A DNA stretch of 64,000 nucleotides from Mantis religiosa (GCA_030765055.1 JAUKNK010000058.1:1023001-1087000); one strand, 5' to 3'. Positions 1-11,689 are shown, numbered from the stretch's first letter. Notes: generated from the sequence alone by a model not told the origin. Numbers and translations: made by a program.

Positions 1-1885
1 AAGTTAGTTGTCTGAGAATAGACAAGTAGTGTCAGTCTGCAAACACTGGGCTTGGTGAGCATTGATAAGTGACGCGAGGTTGTGTTGTAACAAAGACACA
101 AACTAGACCATGCTACAGCAAGAAATACGTTTTTACACGTTTTTGTTAAAAACCTGCAAATTATTATTTGATACTTTGGTAACAAAGGAGCAGATGAATT
201 TCGTGGCCGAGATCGTGTTGGGGTAGAGACTACCTAGAACACATGAAGAACTGACAACATCTAAGTAAACAAGCCAGGAGAAAAGTAGTAGGTGTCGGCA
301 AGAACGTGTTGGGGAAGAGGCTACCTAGAAAACGTGAAGAACTGTCAACGACCAAGTGAATGAGCCGGAGAAAAGAAGTGTCGGCAAGACCGTGTTGAAG
401 TGAGAAAGCACACTACATCTGGTACATGCATATCTTCAATTGCCAAACAGCGCAGCGATCATTGAATGTGTGGAGAGGTGAATCAATAATGAAGTTTTGT
501 CCAGAAGTAGCGCCATGTTAAAATGTAGACGGAACAATGGTATATGAGAATGCCTGATGTACAAAGCAAGTGAATACCTAATTTAAAGGTATTAAGTGTG
601 ACTTTGCACCACTCCACCATTTTGGTTGTTTACCACGAGGGAAGTAATAATATGGAACATCGAAGTTGAGCTACGGGCAGATATAATGAAGCTGAAGATC
701 AGGAATTACATATTTATTACGTAAAAAGCAAAGTAAGTAATGGTGAAGCAAGCAATGCTGCACGGATATAATTATTTGTAATAAAAACTTCACTTATCTC
801 TAAATATATTTTCATCAGGTTCTTCAAAGCTAAGTGATGTTTTGTTATATTTGTGTAGTATGCGATTGATTGTTTTACAGCGTTGATATTGCAGACCGTT
901 CGATTTTGGTACACATAAAAGGCTGGAGTTGGACATGGTGTCATTCCTTTGACAGAACATTTCTTCCATGCCCGGCAGAGTATACCAGGGGTATCAGTCA
1001 CCGTCCTTAAGTAGTTGTTAGTAGTTAGTTGTCCGTTGAGTATCATAGTTGTTTACCATTGGCCAGCAAGAGCAATATAAAATTGACAATTACCTAAGCA
1101 TTTTATGTGAGCCGAAAAGCGACAAGCATTAAAACAGTGAAAGTGATTTTCAGTTATTGCATAAAAAATTTGCTTGTTATAGTTAACTTTATAATGTCCT
1201 TTGATGCAACATTTATTAAATATTTTAAAATATTTGTCCGCAAATTATGCAATTGTTATTTTTATTTAATCCAGGAGGTTCTTAAGGCTTCATTCAGATT
1301 GAGCAAAATTAGTTATTGTTGTAAGGATGCAGCCCTACAGGAGTTTAATGTGGAAGTGCATTTTGATGACAATTATTTCTGATAGATTGTTTATTCATTA
1401 GAACCTTCCTGAACTTTCGAGTCATATTTGGTTGCTGTACATTTGTATCTTGTGGTGGATATGCAATCAATATTGAATTCCATCATCGGAAGCCATCCAT
1501 TGTATTTAAATGTGAAATTTCGGATAGTGATCGCCTTTTGACGAATTCTTTTAGTGCCATGTTCATAGACAAATAAATTACAAAATATTTGAATAGTTGC
1601 CATTATAGTAAACATTGATTATGATGTTATTTCAAGTTCATATAACAAGGATTACTTGTAATGCCACAAACAAAATACTTTGCTCATTAGAAAGACTTTG
1701 TTATTTATTTGAAGATATTGTGGATTAACAATAGTAATAAGTAGTTATAATGAGCATAGTTACCTTTTATGAAATAACTTAACTATGATTGTCACCGATT
1801 TCTATGCATGTCTTAACTGATTTTGTCTTCAGATTTTACTATCTCTTTAGTACACTAAATGATTCTAAGTTCCGAAACATTTCAG
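1..1885 (+). repeat. Arm A of a large inverted duplication (upstream part of zinc-finger gene A)
   Basis: This stretch matches, in reverse complement and with many indels, the stretch 9880-12260. Shared landmarks in the same order are the first 110 bases, a 91-bp minisatellite, the motif around the string CCAAACAGCGCAGCGATCAT (448-467 in A; complement near 10440-10460), the block 1003-1620 against 9880-10415, and the intron leading to the finger exon. It probably holds 5' exons or UTR and introns of gene A. No reading frame here is convincingly conserved between the arms, so I assign no coding exon before 1886. The arm may continue off the left edge. Confidence 0.75.
201..420 (+). repeat. 91-bp minisatellite, about 2.4 units (arm A)
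   Basis: A unit containing GTGTTGGGG-A-GAG-CTACCTAGAA and, further on, GAAGAACTG-CAAC starts at about 215 and again at 306, a period of 91 bases. A third unit is partial. The same unit occurs on the other strand about five times at 11082-11530. Confidence 0.8.
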
Positions 1886-2978
1886 ATTATACCGAGAAGC
1901 AGTTCCTGTCGCTACTCTTGGCAAGTCACCATTGATCTCTGCTGAAGTCCAAACAAGGGTCACAAGCTTCTGTATTGGAATCGATCGTCAGGAATATAAT
2001 TATGAAAACTGTAATGTGAAATGTAATATCTTAACTGCAACGGAATATGTACACTCCAATCAGTATGGTCATTTTAGTGATGGGGCAGACACATCTATAG
2101 CACTTGTATACTTAAAACCCAGTAGTTTAAGTGATGCGAGCAATAGAGCACAGCAGCATAGCATATCTGACAAAAGCTTTAGCTCTGTATCGAATTTGAG
2201 AAAACATACTTTAGTGAACGGGGCTAAGAAATCACACAAATGTAAAGTTTGTGATAAGAGCTTTACACAGTTGTCGAATTTGAAAATACATAATTTAGTT
2301 CATGAAGGTAAGAAGTCACACAAATGTAAAGTTTGTGATAAGAGCTTTACTCAGTTGTCACATTTGAAAAGCCATAATTTAATTCATGAGGGTAAGAGGC
2401 CACACAAATGTAAAGTTTGTGATAAGAGCTATACACAGGTTTCACATTTGAAAAGACATAATTTAAATCATGAGGGTAAGAGGCCACACAAATGTAAAGT
2501 TTGTGATAAGAGCTTTATTCAGTTGTCGAATTTGAAAATACATAATTCAGTTCATGTAGGTAAGAAGCCACACAAATGTAAAGTTTGTGATAAGGGCTTT
2601 ACTCAGTTGTCACATTTGAAAAGCCATAATTTAATACATGAGGGTAAGAGGCCACACAAATGTAAAGTTTGTGATAAGAGCTTTACTCAGTTGTCGAATT
2701 TGAAAATACATAGTTTAGTTCATGAAGGTAAGAAGCCACACAAATGTAAAGTTTGTGATAAGAGCTTTACTCAGTTGTCACATTTGAAAAGCCATAATTT
2801 AATTCATGAGGGTAAGAGGTCACACAAATGTAATGTTTGTGATAAGAGCTATACACAGGTTTCACATCTGAAAAGACATAATTTAGTTCATGAAGGTAAG
2901 AAGCCACACAAATGTAAAGTTTGTGATAAGAGCTTTACTCAGTTGTCGAATTTGAAAGGACATTATTTAGTTCATTGA
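1886..2978 (+). CDS. C2H2 zinc-finger protein A, last (finger) exon
   Basis: A probable DNA-binding nuclear protein. The exon begins after an acceptor (ACATTTCAG at 1877-1885). The first base completes a split codon, and the reading continues LYREAVPVATLGKSPLISAEV, matching the same exon in genes B and D, so the true start lies in an upstream exon outside the window. An acidic, Ser-rich linker of about 75 residues is followed by one decayed finger and nine intact fingers of the form C-x2-C-x12-H-x3-H, each 28 residues with linkers of the EGKKPH type. Helix residues -1, 2, 3 and 6 fall in few classes: QSNI, QSHS, QSHR and QSNG. The frame ends in TGA at 2976-2978. Finger identity is high enough to suggest recent internal duplication or conversion. 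The target site and function are unknown. Confidence 0.85.
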
Positions 2979-3125
2979 GGTACGAGGTTACACCAATGTA
3001 AGTTTGTGGTGAGAGCTTTACTGAGTTGTCACATTTGAAAGGATTTAATTTAGTTCATGAAGGTAGGAAGGTCACACTAATGTAATAAGAGCTTTAGTCG
3101 GTTGTTACTTTGTGAGGGCAACGGA
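2979..3125 (+). pseudogene. Decayed extra zinc fingers after the stop of gene A
   Basis: After the TGA the sequence still resembles finger units (TTGTGGTGAGAGCTTTACTGAG, then TTCATGAAGGTAGGAAG) but with frameshifts and lost cysteine codons. This shows the ancestral array was longer and was shortened by a stop. A possible AATAAA polyadenylation signal follows at about 3290. Confidence 0.6.
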
Positions 3126-4770
3126 ACACAGTAATGTGATAAACACTCATTGCAACAAAATATGTAAAAGAAAATACTGAAGATGGCGTTCTAGAAGAAC
3201 CACATTGAGGCGATCATTTGCAATGAGAATGCTGCAAATTGAGTGGGATGGCAGATGTGATGATTTGTTTTTCACCTTTGTGAAGATTTTAATAAATACT
3301 TATATATTTATGTACTTCATGTTAATGGAAATATACATTGTTAATATCATTTGCCTTGCAAGAAAATAACAGAATGTCGCAAGTAGCTTACCTTTTAGCG
3401 ATTGTTGAATATTTTAAAGCTGGACGTTAGGTAATTGATTTGAAATGTGATTATCTTTTATAACTGAGTTTTTTTTTAAATTATTAGTAACCTTTCACTT
3501 GAAACTTATAGTTATTGAAAAATTCAAAACAAAAGCTTTATTCCACAAAAAGTATATGTGAATTAACCCTTTGTTTTCTTGAGATCTCTTTATTCTCGTA
3601 GAAGATTTTGTCAGTCTCTTGCAGTTTACTAGGAATAGAGAGACTTCTGACCACAATCAGAATTCAATAAAGATTTTTATTTCATTTTTATTGAAAGTAT
3701 TTTAAACATAAGATATATACATAGAAATCCTTAAAACCATTTCTAAGAAATTATTTGACAATTGTCCATATATAAGAGATCTGGGGTCGAGATTTGCCTG
3801 AATATCTACCTGTCACATCCTTTAAATATAGTGAGTAGTTAGCTGACTTTCATTGTAAGAGCTTTGCTGTTGACAGATACAGAAATAAATAAAAAGTGTG
3901 GTTGTGTGTCTTTAAGTGATAGTCAAATGTTTAAAGAGCTAATCAGTATATGTCCGGGCTAAACCAAGTAATATATTGCTTTCGGAGAAAACTATAAATA
4001 TTGGTAAATACGAACAATTAACAAGGATTGTGTCTTACATACATCCTGTGTTTTAACATCTACATTTTTATTTACATTTTGTCTCTTTTTAGAGTTATAA
4101 AGTAACATTCTGAATGAGGATGACTTACGAAGATATTAAAATATTCAAGATATGCACTTCATTTGTTATCAGTTCATATTACATATTTTGTAACATATTT
4201 AGTTACTTTATTGCTTAATATTCATAATTTTAAATTACTTTTTAATTTGTTTATATGGTAATGTCAATGACAAATTTAACGTGTACAGTTTTTGTAGTTT
4301 TTTTTATTACTTTAGACTGCTTCTACTTTTTCTAACACGTACATAGCACATACAGAATGTATTGTATTACACCAAACATTTGATAACAAGATTTTACTGT
4401 CAAAACTAATTTTGAGAATTGTTAAATAAAACATATGTGTTACATTTACATGACTCTCTCTACTCTTTGTCTTATTCTCATATCTCCTTCATGTTATTAG
4501 AGATAAATATTTATACAAAATGCCTTATTACATATATTCTTGTAAGTACAAAGGTAATAGAACAATGCAGCAGTGCCTAAGTGATAGTCAAATATTTTAT
4601 GGATGAGTCATTTTGTGATAACTTTGAAATAATATTCTGTTTACATAAACAAGAGAGGAAAACAGGACACCCGTTTTAGGAGAGTATAAGTATTGGAGAA
4701 TTCAATCAAATAACAAGAAGTATCTCATAAATGGTTAACCCTACAACAATTTATTTGATGTAATTTGTAT
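3126..4770. other. AT-rich non-coding stretch, nothing recognised
   Basis: The first 200 bases are probably the 3' untranslated region of gene A. The rest is AT-rich with stops in every frame. I see no transposon protein or structured repeat. Confidence 0.5.
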
Positions 4771-4773
4771 ATT

Positions 4774-5070
4774 TCAATGTAGTGTACAGTTTTTTGTTTT
4801 GTAAGTGTTCAAGCCAAATGTTCTTGTATAGCTACTTCCGTGACAGTGTACATTGTCTTGTTTGAACAAAGACTCTTCTCTCATTAACCTTGTGACAGAG
4901 AGAAGCATGACTTTCCCAAGATTTCCCATATCTCTGGCTCTTAACACAACCATTAATGAAGTACAGTTCTCCAGGACCTTCATACATGTTTTTGACACTC
5001 CAGCGTTTTCTGTTATCCTACAACTTAACTCACTTCTCCACATCCAGAATACTCCACATTTTATATACAT
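4774..5070 (-). pseudogene. Possible Tc1-like transposase fragment
   Basis: The minus strand encodes a 98-residue stretch with SLMVV, then about 40 residues later LFKQDNVHCHGSS. This resembles the central DDE region of Tc1/mariner transposases (a VMVWG-like strand, then a QDNAPCH-like strand with the second catalytic Asp). Only this part is recognisable, there are no terminal inverted repeats, and similarity is weak. It could also be chance. Confidence 0.35.
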
Positions 5071-5264
5071 ATGCAGTTTATTTTACCTCAAGTTTAGTTT
5101 TATTGCGCGACAAAACTATCCACCTGGCAATGTTGTCAAATCGACAACTGACACTAACACGAGACAGAATCTGTTGTGTCATCAGTGCTACCAACCGCCG
5201 AGATCATGACTTATGTGGTCGTGACAACATAGCATCCATTTGCCATGAACTTCAAGTGAAATAG

Positions 5265-6019
5265 TATGTTAGGGAAAGACTAACTTAACTTTAGAAGTGA
5301 GGATACATTATCTGACATTAAATGTGACTAAATGGCTTCGTAAATTTCTAAATTAAAAATGATAGTACAACAACCTGTCCTCCCTCCACGATAAAATTCA
5401 TATACATGGTACTTCTTTAGTCTCTAGCACATTCCTGATACAATACAATAACTATAATATAATACGAGTCCAGCAAAAGTCATCGGCTGCAACTTCTTAA
5501 CTGTACAACCTTTTGCATAACCTAAATTGTGACAACTTTTTTCTCTTCCTTTTTTAGTATTTACAGCTTTATTCTATCACGTTTGTTCAAAGAACAAAAT
5601 GCTAAATATGTTTGCATAAAACACAAATGTCCTTCATTACACTTCTATGTATTCTGACTGAATTCTCTACAAGGTCTTAGCACACTAGAATTGATATATC
5701 CTTAAATAGCGTAATTTATATAAACATATTTTATCACTAATGATTTTCCAGATAATCTTTGGTTATAGTTAAATTTTCCAATTCTTTTATACCTTAAAGG
5801 CTCTAATTCTGTTTTTAATCTTCTCAGAAGCTAATAGCAATGACTTTGTAATATTAAAGCTAATACTATGTATAAATATTTAACTATATTGCTGCTGTAT
5901 GTACAACAAAGTGAGTAAAGTAACAACTCCTTAAAGGTATATTTCATATTTGTAACAGACGGAAAAGTAAACCTTTGTGTAACGGTTGGTCGTCAGTAAA
6001 TTTGTTATATTTGTTATTT
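5265..6019. other. AT-rich non-coding stretch, nothing recognised
   Basis: No coding, RNA or repeat signal could be supported. In gene B orientation this lies downstream of the truncated finger exon, where finger repeats would be expected, and none are visible. Confidence 0.4.
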
Positions 6020-6411
6020 GTTATATTTCCCCGGTATCGATGCCGTGAAGTACTTTGTCCGTGCAGCCATAGTCGCTGTCACCTTGGCTGAAGATGCGTT
6101 GGTATTGCCTCAGGAGCTGTCAAAATTTCTCCAGCTGTTCTGCGGTCAGGTGGTCGGCCGCCCTCTCCAGAAGGCTTTCTACTTGAGGCCCCAGGTGATA
6201 CGTCGGCACCGGCTCCTGTGTCTTGTCGATTGCTGTTACGCTTACCACGGGCTCGCATGTTCCCAACTCCGTCCCAGCCTGGACATCGTGATTGGTGTTC
6301 GTTGGATTTAGCAGTCTCACTGGCACCTCCTCTCAGCATGGCAATAATGCCCTGGCTTCACAGTCCGTGTACAGGCGTCTTCTGGTCCAGTAACATGTTC
6401 CTGGTTCTCTG
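6020..6411 (-). mobile_element. Ty3/Gypsy pol fragment (protease-RT spacer) inside gene B
   Basis: On the minus strand a short frame reads VPVRLLNPTNTNHDV and later LLERAADHLTAEQLEK, followed in another frame by the equivalent of YQR-FSQGD and TDKV. The same block is present in Gypsy-3 at 50820-50960 (LLERAADYLTAE, YQRVFSQGD). It corresponds to the spacer between protease and reverse transcriptase. No LTR or other domain is attached, so this is a fragment, not an element. It starts directly where the finger array of gene B should begin. Confidence 0.8.
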
Positions 6412-6703
6412 TCATTTCTGACACATGCTGCTCTGTTGTGTTGTTTTGCTCATACCACTTAAACTACTGTGTTTTAAGTATAAAGGTTCTATATATATGT
6501 CTGCCCCATCACTACAATGACCATATTGATCAGAGTGTACATATTCCTTTGCAGTTAGGGCATCACATGTAACATTAAATTTTTGATAATCATATTCCAG
6601 ATGTTCGATTCCATTACTGAAACTTGTGTCTCTTGCTTGGACTTCAGCAGAGAACAATGGTGACATGTCAACTGTAGCACCAGATACTGTTTCTGGGTGT
6701 AAT
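6412..6703 (-). pseudogene. Zinc-finger gene B, truncated finger exon
   Basis: The minus-strand acceptor ACATTTCAG is followed by an exon reading LHPETVSGATVDMSPLFSAEV, then an acidic linker including LTAKEYVHSDQYGH, collinear with gene A. Where A goes on into its fingers (AQQHSISDKSF), B reads QQSSMCQK and stops, and the sequence becomes Gypsy pol. No zinc finger survives. With the stops in its acidic exon (15415-15785), B is best regarded as a dead paralogue. A short acidic protein without fingers remains formally possible. Confidence 0.75.
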
Positions 6704-7163
6704 CTGAAATGTTGCAAAACTAAGTACCATTTAGTGGAATAAGGAGATAAAAACGGAAGACAGAATCAGTCAGTACATGCACAGAAATAAGTGAAAATCA
6801 TAGTTTAATCCATTCAAGTAAGGTTACTATGCTGTTCATTATAACTAATTATTGTTTTTGTTAAACCACAGTATCTTAAAAGAAATAAAAATTATTTCCA
6901 ATGAACATAGTATTTTGTTACACAAATAAAAATATTTGCCACTTAGGCTTCACTTAACTTAACAAATTGGTGTTGATACTTTCCAAATGGAAATCAATTT
7001 CACAAACAAATAATTTGCGTCCTAAGTCCACCGATAAACTCTGTTGTCAAGAATAATAATTACCATACCTCTCTTATGTCTTTTTTTGGTATTACCTAGA
7101 TCTGAAAACGAAACAAACCTAGAAGTAGAATCAACTGTTGGTATTTCGAACTTCATTATGCGA

Positions 7164-7443
7164 TTTGAGTTAATTTCCATCAAATAACTGAAATAATAAA
7201 AGTTAAATGATGAAGCCTGGGACTCAAGCACTTACGATAGTAAGTCGCCACAAACAGTGTATCTCGGATGCGAGAGCCCCTAGTGTTCTACCAGGGAAAT
7301 ATATGAGTCAACTGGAGAATTTAATGTCAGGATGGCACATTGGCCATGGTAGCTCAAAAGTTAAGGGTGGCTGGACGGAAACCAGGAGATCCGTGGTTCA
7401 AATCCTGGCCATGGCATTGAATTTTTCATGTTGACTCTATCCA
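7164..7443 (+). mobile_element. tRNA-derived SINE, family S1, inserted in PLE-1
   Basis: The segment carries RNA polymerase III-like internal promoter boxes: TGGTAGCTCAAAAG (box A-like, about 7347) and GTGGTTCAAATCC (box B, about 7393), followed by a short tail. It is flanked by an 11-bp direct repeat, TCATTATG(C/T)GA, at 7153-7163 and 7444-7454. It splits the 3' tail of PLE-1, which resumes on the far side, so it inserted later than the PLE. Relatives occur near 39030-39110 and 50555-50685. Confidence 0.8.
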
Positions 7444-7469
7444 TCATTATGTGATGTTTATTTTTTAAT

Positions 7470-9370
7470 TTTTTTTGCCCACACCATTAAATTTATCAGA
7501 CTATTTAATCGTGTTAATAATTTCACTTCAAGATTTATGTCAAGGTTAAATGACCAAAAATAATCTGCTACGGCCGATCTATCTGTTTGTTTATGCCTAA
7601 TGTTACGAAAATGCTCCTTTGTTCTAGTTTCCAAATTATGTTTCGTCTTTCCAATGTAAATCTAATCACAATCTAAGCAATTAAATTGATAAATACCAGA
7701 TTTTTAATTATTAGGACTTTTATCTTTTCTAGAAAATGCAGTAAAGTTTTAATACTATATTTATTTTGAAGAACTAAAGTTATACCAACTTCTTTAAAAA
7801 AAATTGAAATGTTTTTTCACATTTAAATTTTTCAATCTTATATTTTATAAAGTCTTGATTATAACCATAATTTATATTCTCTATTCAGAGGTATATGTAT
7901 TAATCTATAAATCAAACTATTGAAACAGCAAATTTATGTGAAGAAGAGTTAAAACTTTTATTTTTTATGTAATTATCAATATGAGTAAATTTTCGATAAA
8001 TACCAAAATCTAATTTGTTATTATTTCTTATCATGTTCAAATCCAAAAAAGGAGGATATCCTTTAATTTCAGTTTGTAGTGTAAATTTTATAGCTTTATC
8101 TTGTAAATTTAGTAATTTTAGAGCATCGTTAAGTGGTTTTCCAGGAACAATAGCAAAAATATGATCAATATATCTATACCATATTTTAAAAATCAAAGGA
8201 AAAGCTTTAGTGACTTCAAATTCGATAAAACTCGTAAAAAGATCAGCATGAAAAGGTGAAAGAGGATTACCCATTGCTAAGCCAGAAGTTTGTTGAAAAT
8301 ATTCACTTTTAAAAGTGAAAAAATTTTGATTCAAACAAAAATCAGTAAGTTTAACGAAATCATCTATTAAGTGCTCATGTAAATTTATTGAATTCAAAAC
8401 TTTTTTAAGTAAATTAACAGTTTTTCTCTAGGAATACTAGGAAATAAGGCAGTTACATCGAAAGAAATAAGTTTATCAGTTTTGGATAATACAACACTGT
8501 CAATCTTTTTTATTAGTTCAAAAGAATTTTTAATACTTAAACTTACAAATTTATCAAAATTACTAAACTTTTTATGTAACCATTTAGCTAAATTGTACGT
8601 TGGTGAGTTTATACAATTAACAATAGGTCTCATTTTATTTCAAGGCTTATGAATTTTAGAAAGGGCATAAATTCTAGGTAGAACAGGATTACTAACTTTT
8701 GCAAAATGTTTTTCTTTGTCCGATATAACTTTCGCTTCAATAAGTACTTTATTAAGATTTGTAATACAGGATTTTAAAGGGCCTTCATTAACTTTTATAA
8801 AATCTTCACTTTGAAGAAAAAGATTTACTCTATTAATATAATCTAATTATCTAAAAGTACAGTTCTATTACCTTTATCCGCTTTGGTGAAAACTAAATCT
8901 TTTTGAATGAATGATTTAATAATATGTTTATTATTTCTCCTAGGTTGGTATTCATCTAAATTATGTAATATCTTGCTACGTTTTTATTTAATCAATGATT
9001 TACTATTTTCACTTAGATCCAGACTAGCAATTTCTATATCTGCAATATAATCATCTATATTGTTGGAAAAATCTACACGCGTTTTCAAACCTTGATTTAA
9101 AAAATTTAACTCTTTTTCACTAAGGTTAGCTTTTGACAAATTAACATCATCTTTATTATTTTTAATAACTGTGTTTAATTTATTTTGTTTCAAATGCAAT
9201 TTATATAAATCCTTTTTTAATTTTGCAGGTTTATGTTTCATATTTCTATGAAGAGTATGGAATAATTTGGATTCTAAATTACGCCAAATTGTATAAGCTA
9301 AAATCTTTGTTAATTTAAGTTGTATATCATACAATTTAAGTTCAATATTACTCAAATTAAAAAAAAACAA
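7470..9370 (-). pseudogene. PLE-1 reverse transcriptase / GIY-YIG polyprotein, decayed
   Basis: Domains in order from high to low coordinate: an N-terminal segment with LSEKELNFLNQGLKTRV (9370-8984); a frame with KADKGNRTVLL and LPRIYALSKIHKP (about 8900-8640); RT motif A SFDVTALFPSIP (8633-8394); motif B GLAMGNPLSPFHADLF and motif C YRYIDHIF (8397-7912), then FLDLNMIRNNNKLDFGIYRK; and a GIY-YIG segment SGIYQFNCLDC with YIGKTKHNLETR (about 7700-7560). The usual Y-x-D-D is Y-I-D-H, and there are several frameshifts and stops, so it is inactive. The domain order and motifs are typical of Penelope-like elements. Confidence 0.9.
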
Positions 9371-9458
9371 TTTAAAAATTGTGGTGTGGGAAAAAATATT
9401 TATTTTAAAAAATAAACAAGCATAATGAATTTCGAAATACCAACAGTTGATTCCATTC

Positions 9459-9540
9459 CTCTCTTGGAAGTGTAGAAAACAGTGTTGTTATGGTAAATTA
9501 AATTTAAAGGGAATCGATTAATGACACTAAACAACACTTA
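9459..9540 (+). repeat. Short dispersed repeat (copy 1)
   Basis: The block from CTTGGAAGTG to CAACACTTACT interrupts the plus-strand PLE tail, since the other tail (7100-7190) lacks it. It is roughly 88 percent identical by eye to the first half of the palindromic insertion at 30044-30176. No coding content is visible. Its origin is unknown. Confidence 0.6.
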
Positions 9541-10580
9541 CTTTTAAATTTTTCCGGAACATGTTGGTAATACTAAAAATATATGAGAAAGACATGCTAA
9601 TTATTATCCTTGACAACGAAGTTTATCTGTGAACTGAGGACACATACAATTTGTTTGTGAAATTGATTTCCATTTGAAAAGAAGTATCAACACCAATTTG
9701 TTAAGATAAGTGAAGCTTAAGTGGCATATATTTTCATTTGTGTAATAATTATTGCTTCACTGTAGATAGCTTCAGTTTCTACTTAATAGCGTTTGTGTTT
9801 GTAGCAACAAAGTGATGCTTATTTTATGAACTGATAATTACATCAACATCGCTGTTTACTATAAAGGCAACTAATCAATTAATTTGTAATTAATTTGTGT
9901 CTATAAACATGGCACTACAAGTACTTGTAAAAAAGTGATCATTATCCAAAAACACATATTTAAATTCAATGGATCACTTCAGATTAAGGAATTCAATACT
10001 GATAGTGCTAATGAATAAAGAATCAGAAATAATTGTCATCAAAAGGAAAATCACAAATTGTGTGCTTCATTAAAATTTTCATTTGATAATTAATTGCTAT
10101 AGGGCGGCATCCTAAGTAACAATAACTAATTTTGCTCATTCTGAATTAAGATCTTCAAAGATCGTGGATTAAATACAAATAAGAATTACATAATTTGCAT
10201 GAAAATGTATTAAAATATATAACAAACGTTGTGTCAAGTTCATTGAGACAAGTAAAACTTTTCATGCAATTACTTAGAATCACTTTCACTGTTTTTACAA
10301 ATGCTCGTCTCTCATAAACTGCTTCTCTAATTCTCAATTTTATTCTGCTCGGCGAATTGTAAACAACTATGATACTCTACAGTCAACTAATTACTAGGAA
10401 CTACTTAAGGATGGAGTTTGATACCCCATTACAGTTCTGTTATGATCGCTGCGCTGTTTGGAAGTTGAAGAAATGCCCATAAATCTGGGAAGGGTGATGC
10501 TGGCAAGAAAGTTGAGGACCAGCTGTTGGTGGCGAAACTTCTTCCAGAGGGCGCACATTACAAGTATCACTTCCTCAGTC

Positions 10581-10815
10581 TTCCTCATAGATGGTTGCAT
10601 GTCTGCCTCACTTTCAAGAGGTCCCAAATTCGAATCTCGGTCAGGGTGAGTTACCTGGTAAGGTTTTTCTGGACTTTTCCCTTATCTTGAAAGACGAATG
10701 TCAGGTAACTCTAAGCTCCATGGACCCCAGACTTGTTGGAGCATCACATTTTACCCATTTCATTCATTGTCCGATATGACTAAATGTTGGAGAATGTAAA
10801 CTGCATAAAAAATAA
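10581..10815 (+). mobile_element. tRNA-derived SINE, family S2
   Basis: The segment has a box B-like motif AATTCGAATCTCGGTC near 10630 and the conserved tail blocks of family S2 (TGGTAAGGTTTTTCTGG, then CTCTAAGCTCCATGGACCC). It is bounded by a perfect 10-bp direct repeat, TTCCTCAGTC, at 10571-10580 and 10816-10825. It is absent from the corresponding place in arm A, so it inserted after the duplication. Confidence 0.85.
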
Positions 10816-11081
10816 TTCCTCAGTCACCCTCGCGAGGAACAACCACAAGCTTACGAACGCTTTCTAGTCCACAGACAAGATGGCGTCCGATGTTGTTGGC
10901 AGTTAGTAGCAGAGATCCAGATTTCTAGAGGGCAAGGCCACAATAGTGTCCGGTCAGAAAGAAGATGTACTACACCTGAGACCATTGTATACTGTCGTCC
11001 ACTCTACACTTAAAGGCAAACAGCGTTACTCAGGAATATAGTGACAGGCTAATTACTCCTTCCCCCCCTGCTTCTTCCCGT

Positions 11082-11530
11082 GTTCTAGGTAGCCTCTTCC
11101 CCAACACGTTCTCGCCAACATTTACTCCTTTCCTCCCGGCTTGTTCACTTGGTCATTGACAGTTCTTCACGTGTTCTAAGTAGCCTCTTCCCCGACACGT
11201 TTTTGCCAACACTTACTCCTTTTCTCCTGGCTTGTTCCCTTGGTCGTGAACAGTTCTTCACGTGTTCTAGGTAGCCCCTTCCCCAACAAGTATTCACCAA
11301 CACTTACTCCTTTTCCCCTGGCTTGTTCACTCGGTCGTTGACAGTTCTTTATGAGTTCTATGTAGCCTCTTCCTCGACACGTTCCCCCTGACACTTACTC
11401 CTTTTCTCCAGGTTTGTTCACTTGGTCGTTGACAGTTCTTCACCTGTTCCAGGTAGCCACGTCCCCAACATGTGCTCACCGGCACTTACGGCTTTCCTCC
11501 CGAATACTCCGGATTTTCAAGGTGGGAGTA
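11082..11530 (-). repeat. 91-bp minisatellite, about 5 units (arm B)
   Basis: Units beginning GTTCTA-GTAGCC start at 11082, 11173, 11264, 11355 and 11446, a strict 91-base period. The unit is the reverse complement of the repeat at 201-420. Stops and variable codons argue against a coding role. Confidence 0.9.
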
Positions 11531-11689
11531 GTTAACTTCAGCCATTGGTTTTTCTCTCCTCAAGGATTTCCTTAACTTTGCCTTCCGGGACGCTAAGACA
11601 TACTCCCAGGTTCTACGGCATGACAGGCTCCTAGCAGAGATATTCATCTTTTGTACAAGTACTTTCATGTTCTTCATCGCAGCCAGGTT

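Larger units (their letters stand above)
6905..9800 (-). mobile_element. Penelope-like element PLE-1 with inverted terminal tails
   Basis: A decayed PLE in the intron of gene B. Read on the minus strand it has an N-terminal region, a reverse transcriptase and a GIY-YIG endonuclease. Its 3' tail lies at about 6905-7190, and an inverted copy of that tail lies at 9365-9800, so the element ends in long inverted repeats (about 320 bp after removing a SINE). Both tails carry a codon stretch reading M-N/K-FEIPTVDS. Such fold-back insertions are known for PLEs. The target duplication could not be resolved. Confidence 0.8.

Noticed and set aside
1107..1382. A 91-codon frame in arm A that partly resembles a 60-codon frame in arm B
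   Set aside because: The DNA is similar because of the inverted duplication, but the frames differ by indels, start at different places and show no domain. It may be UTR or a lost exon.
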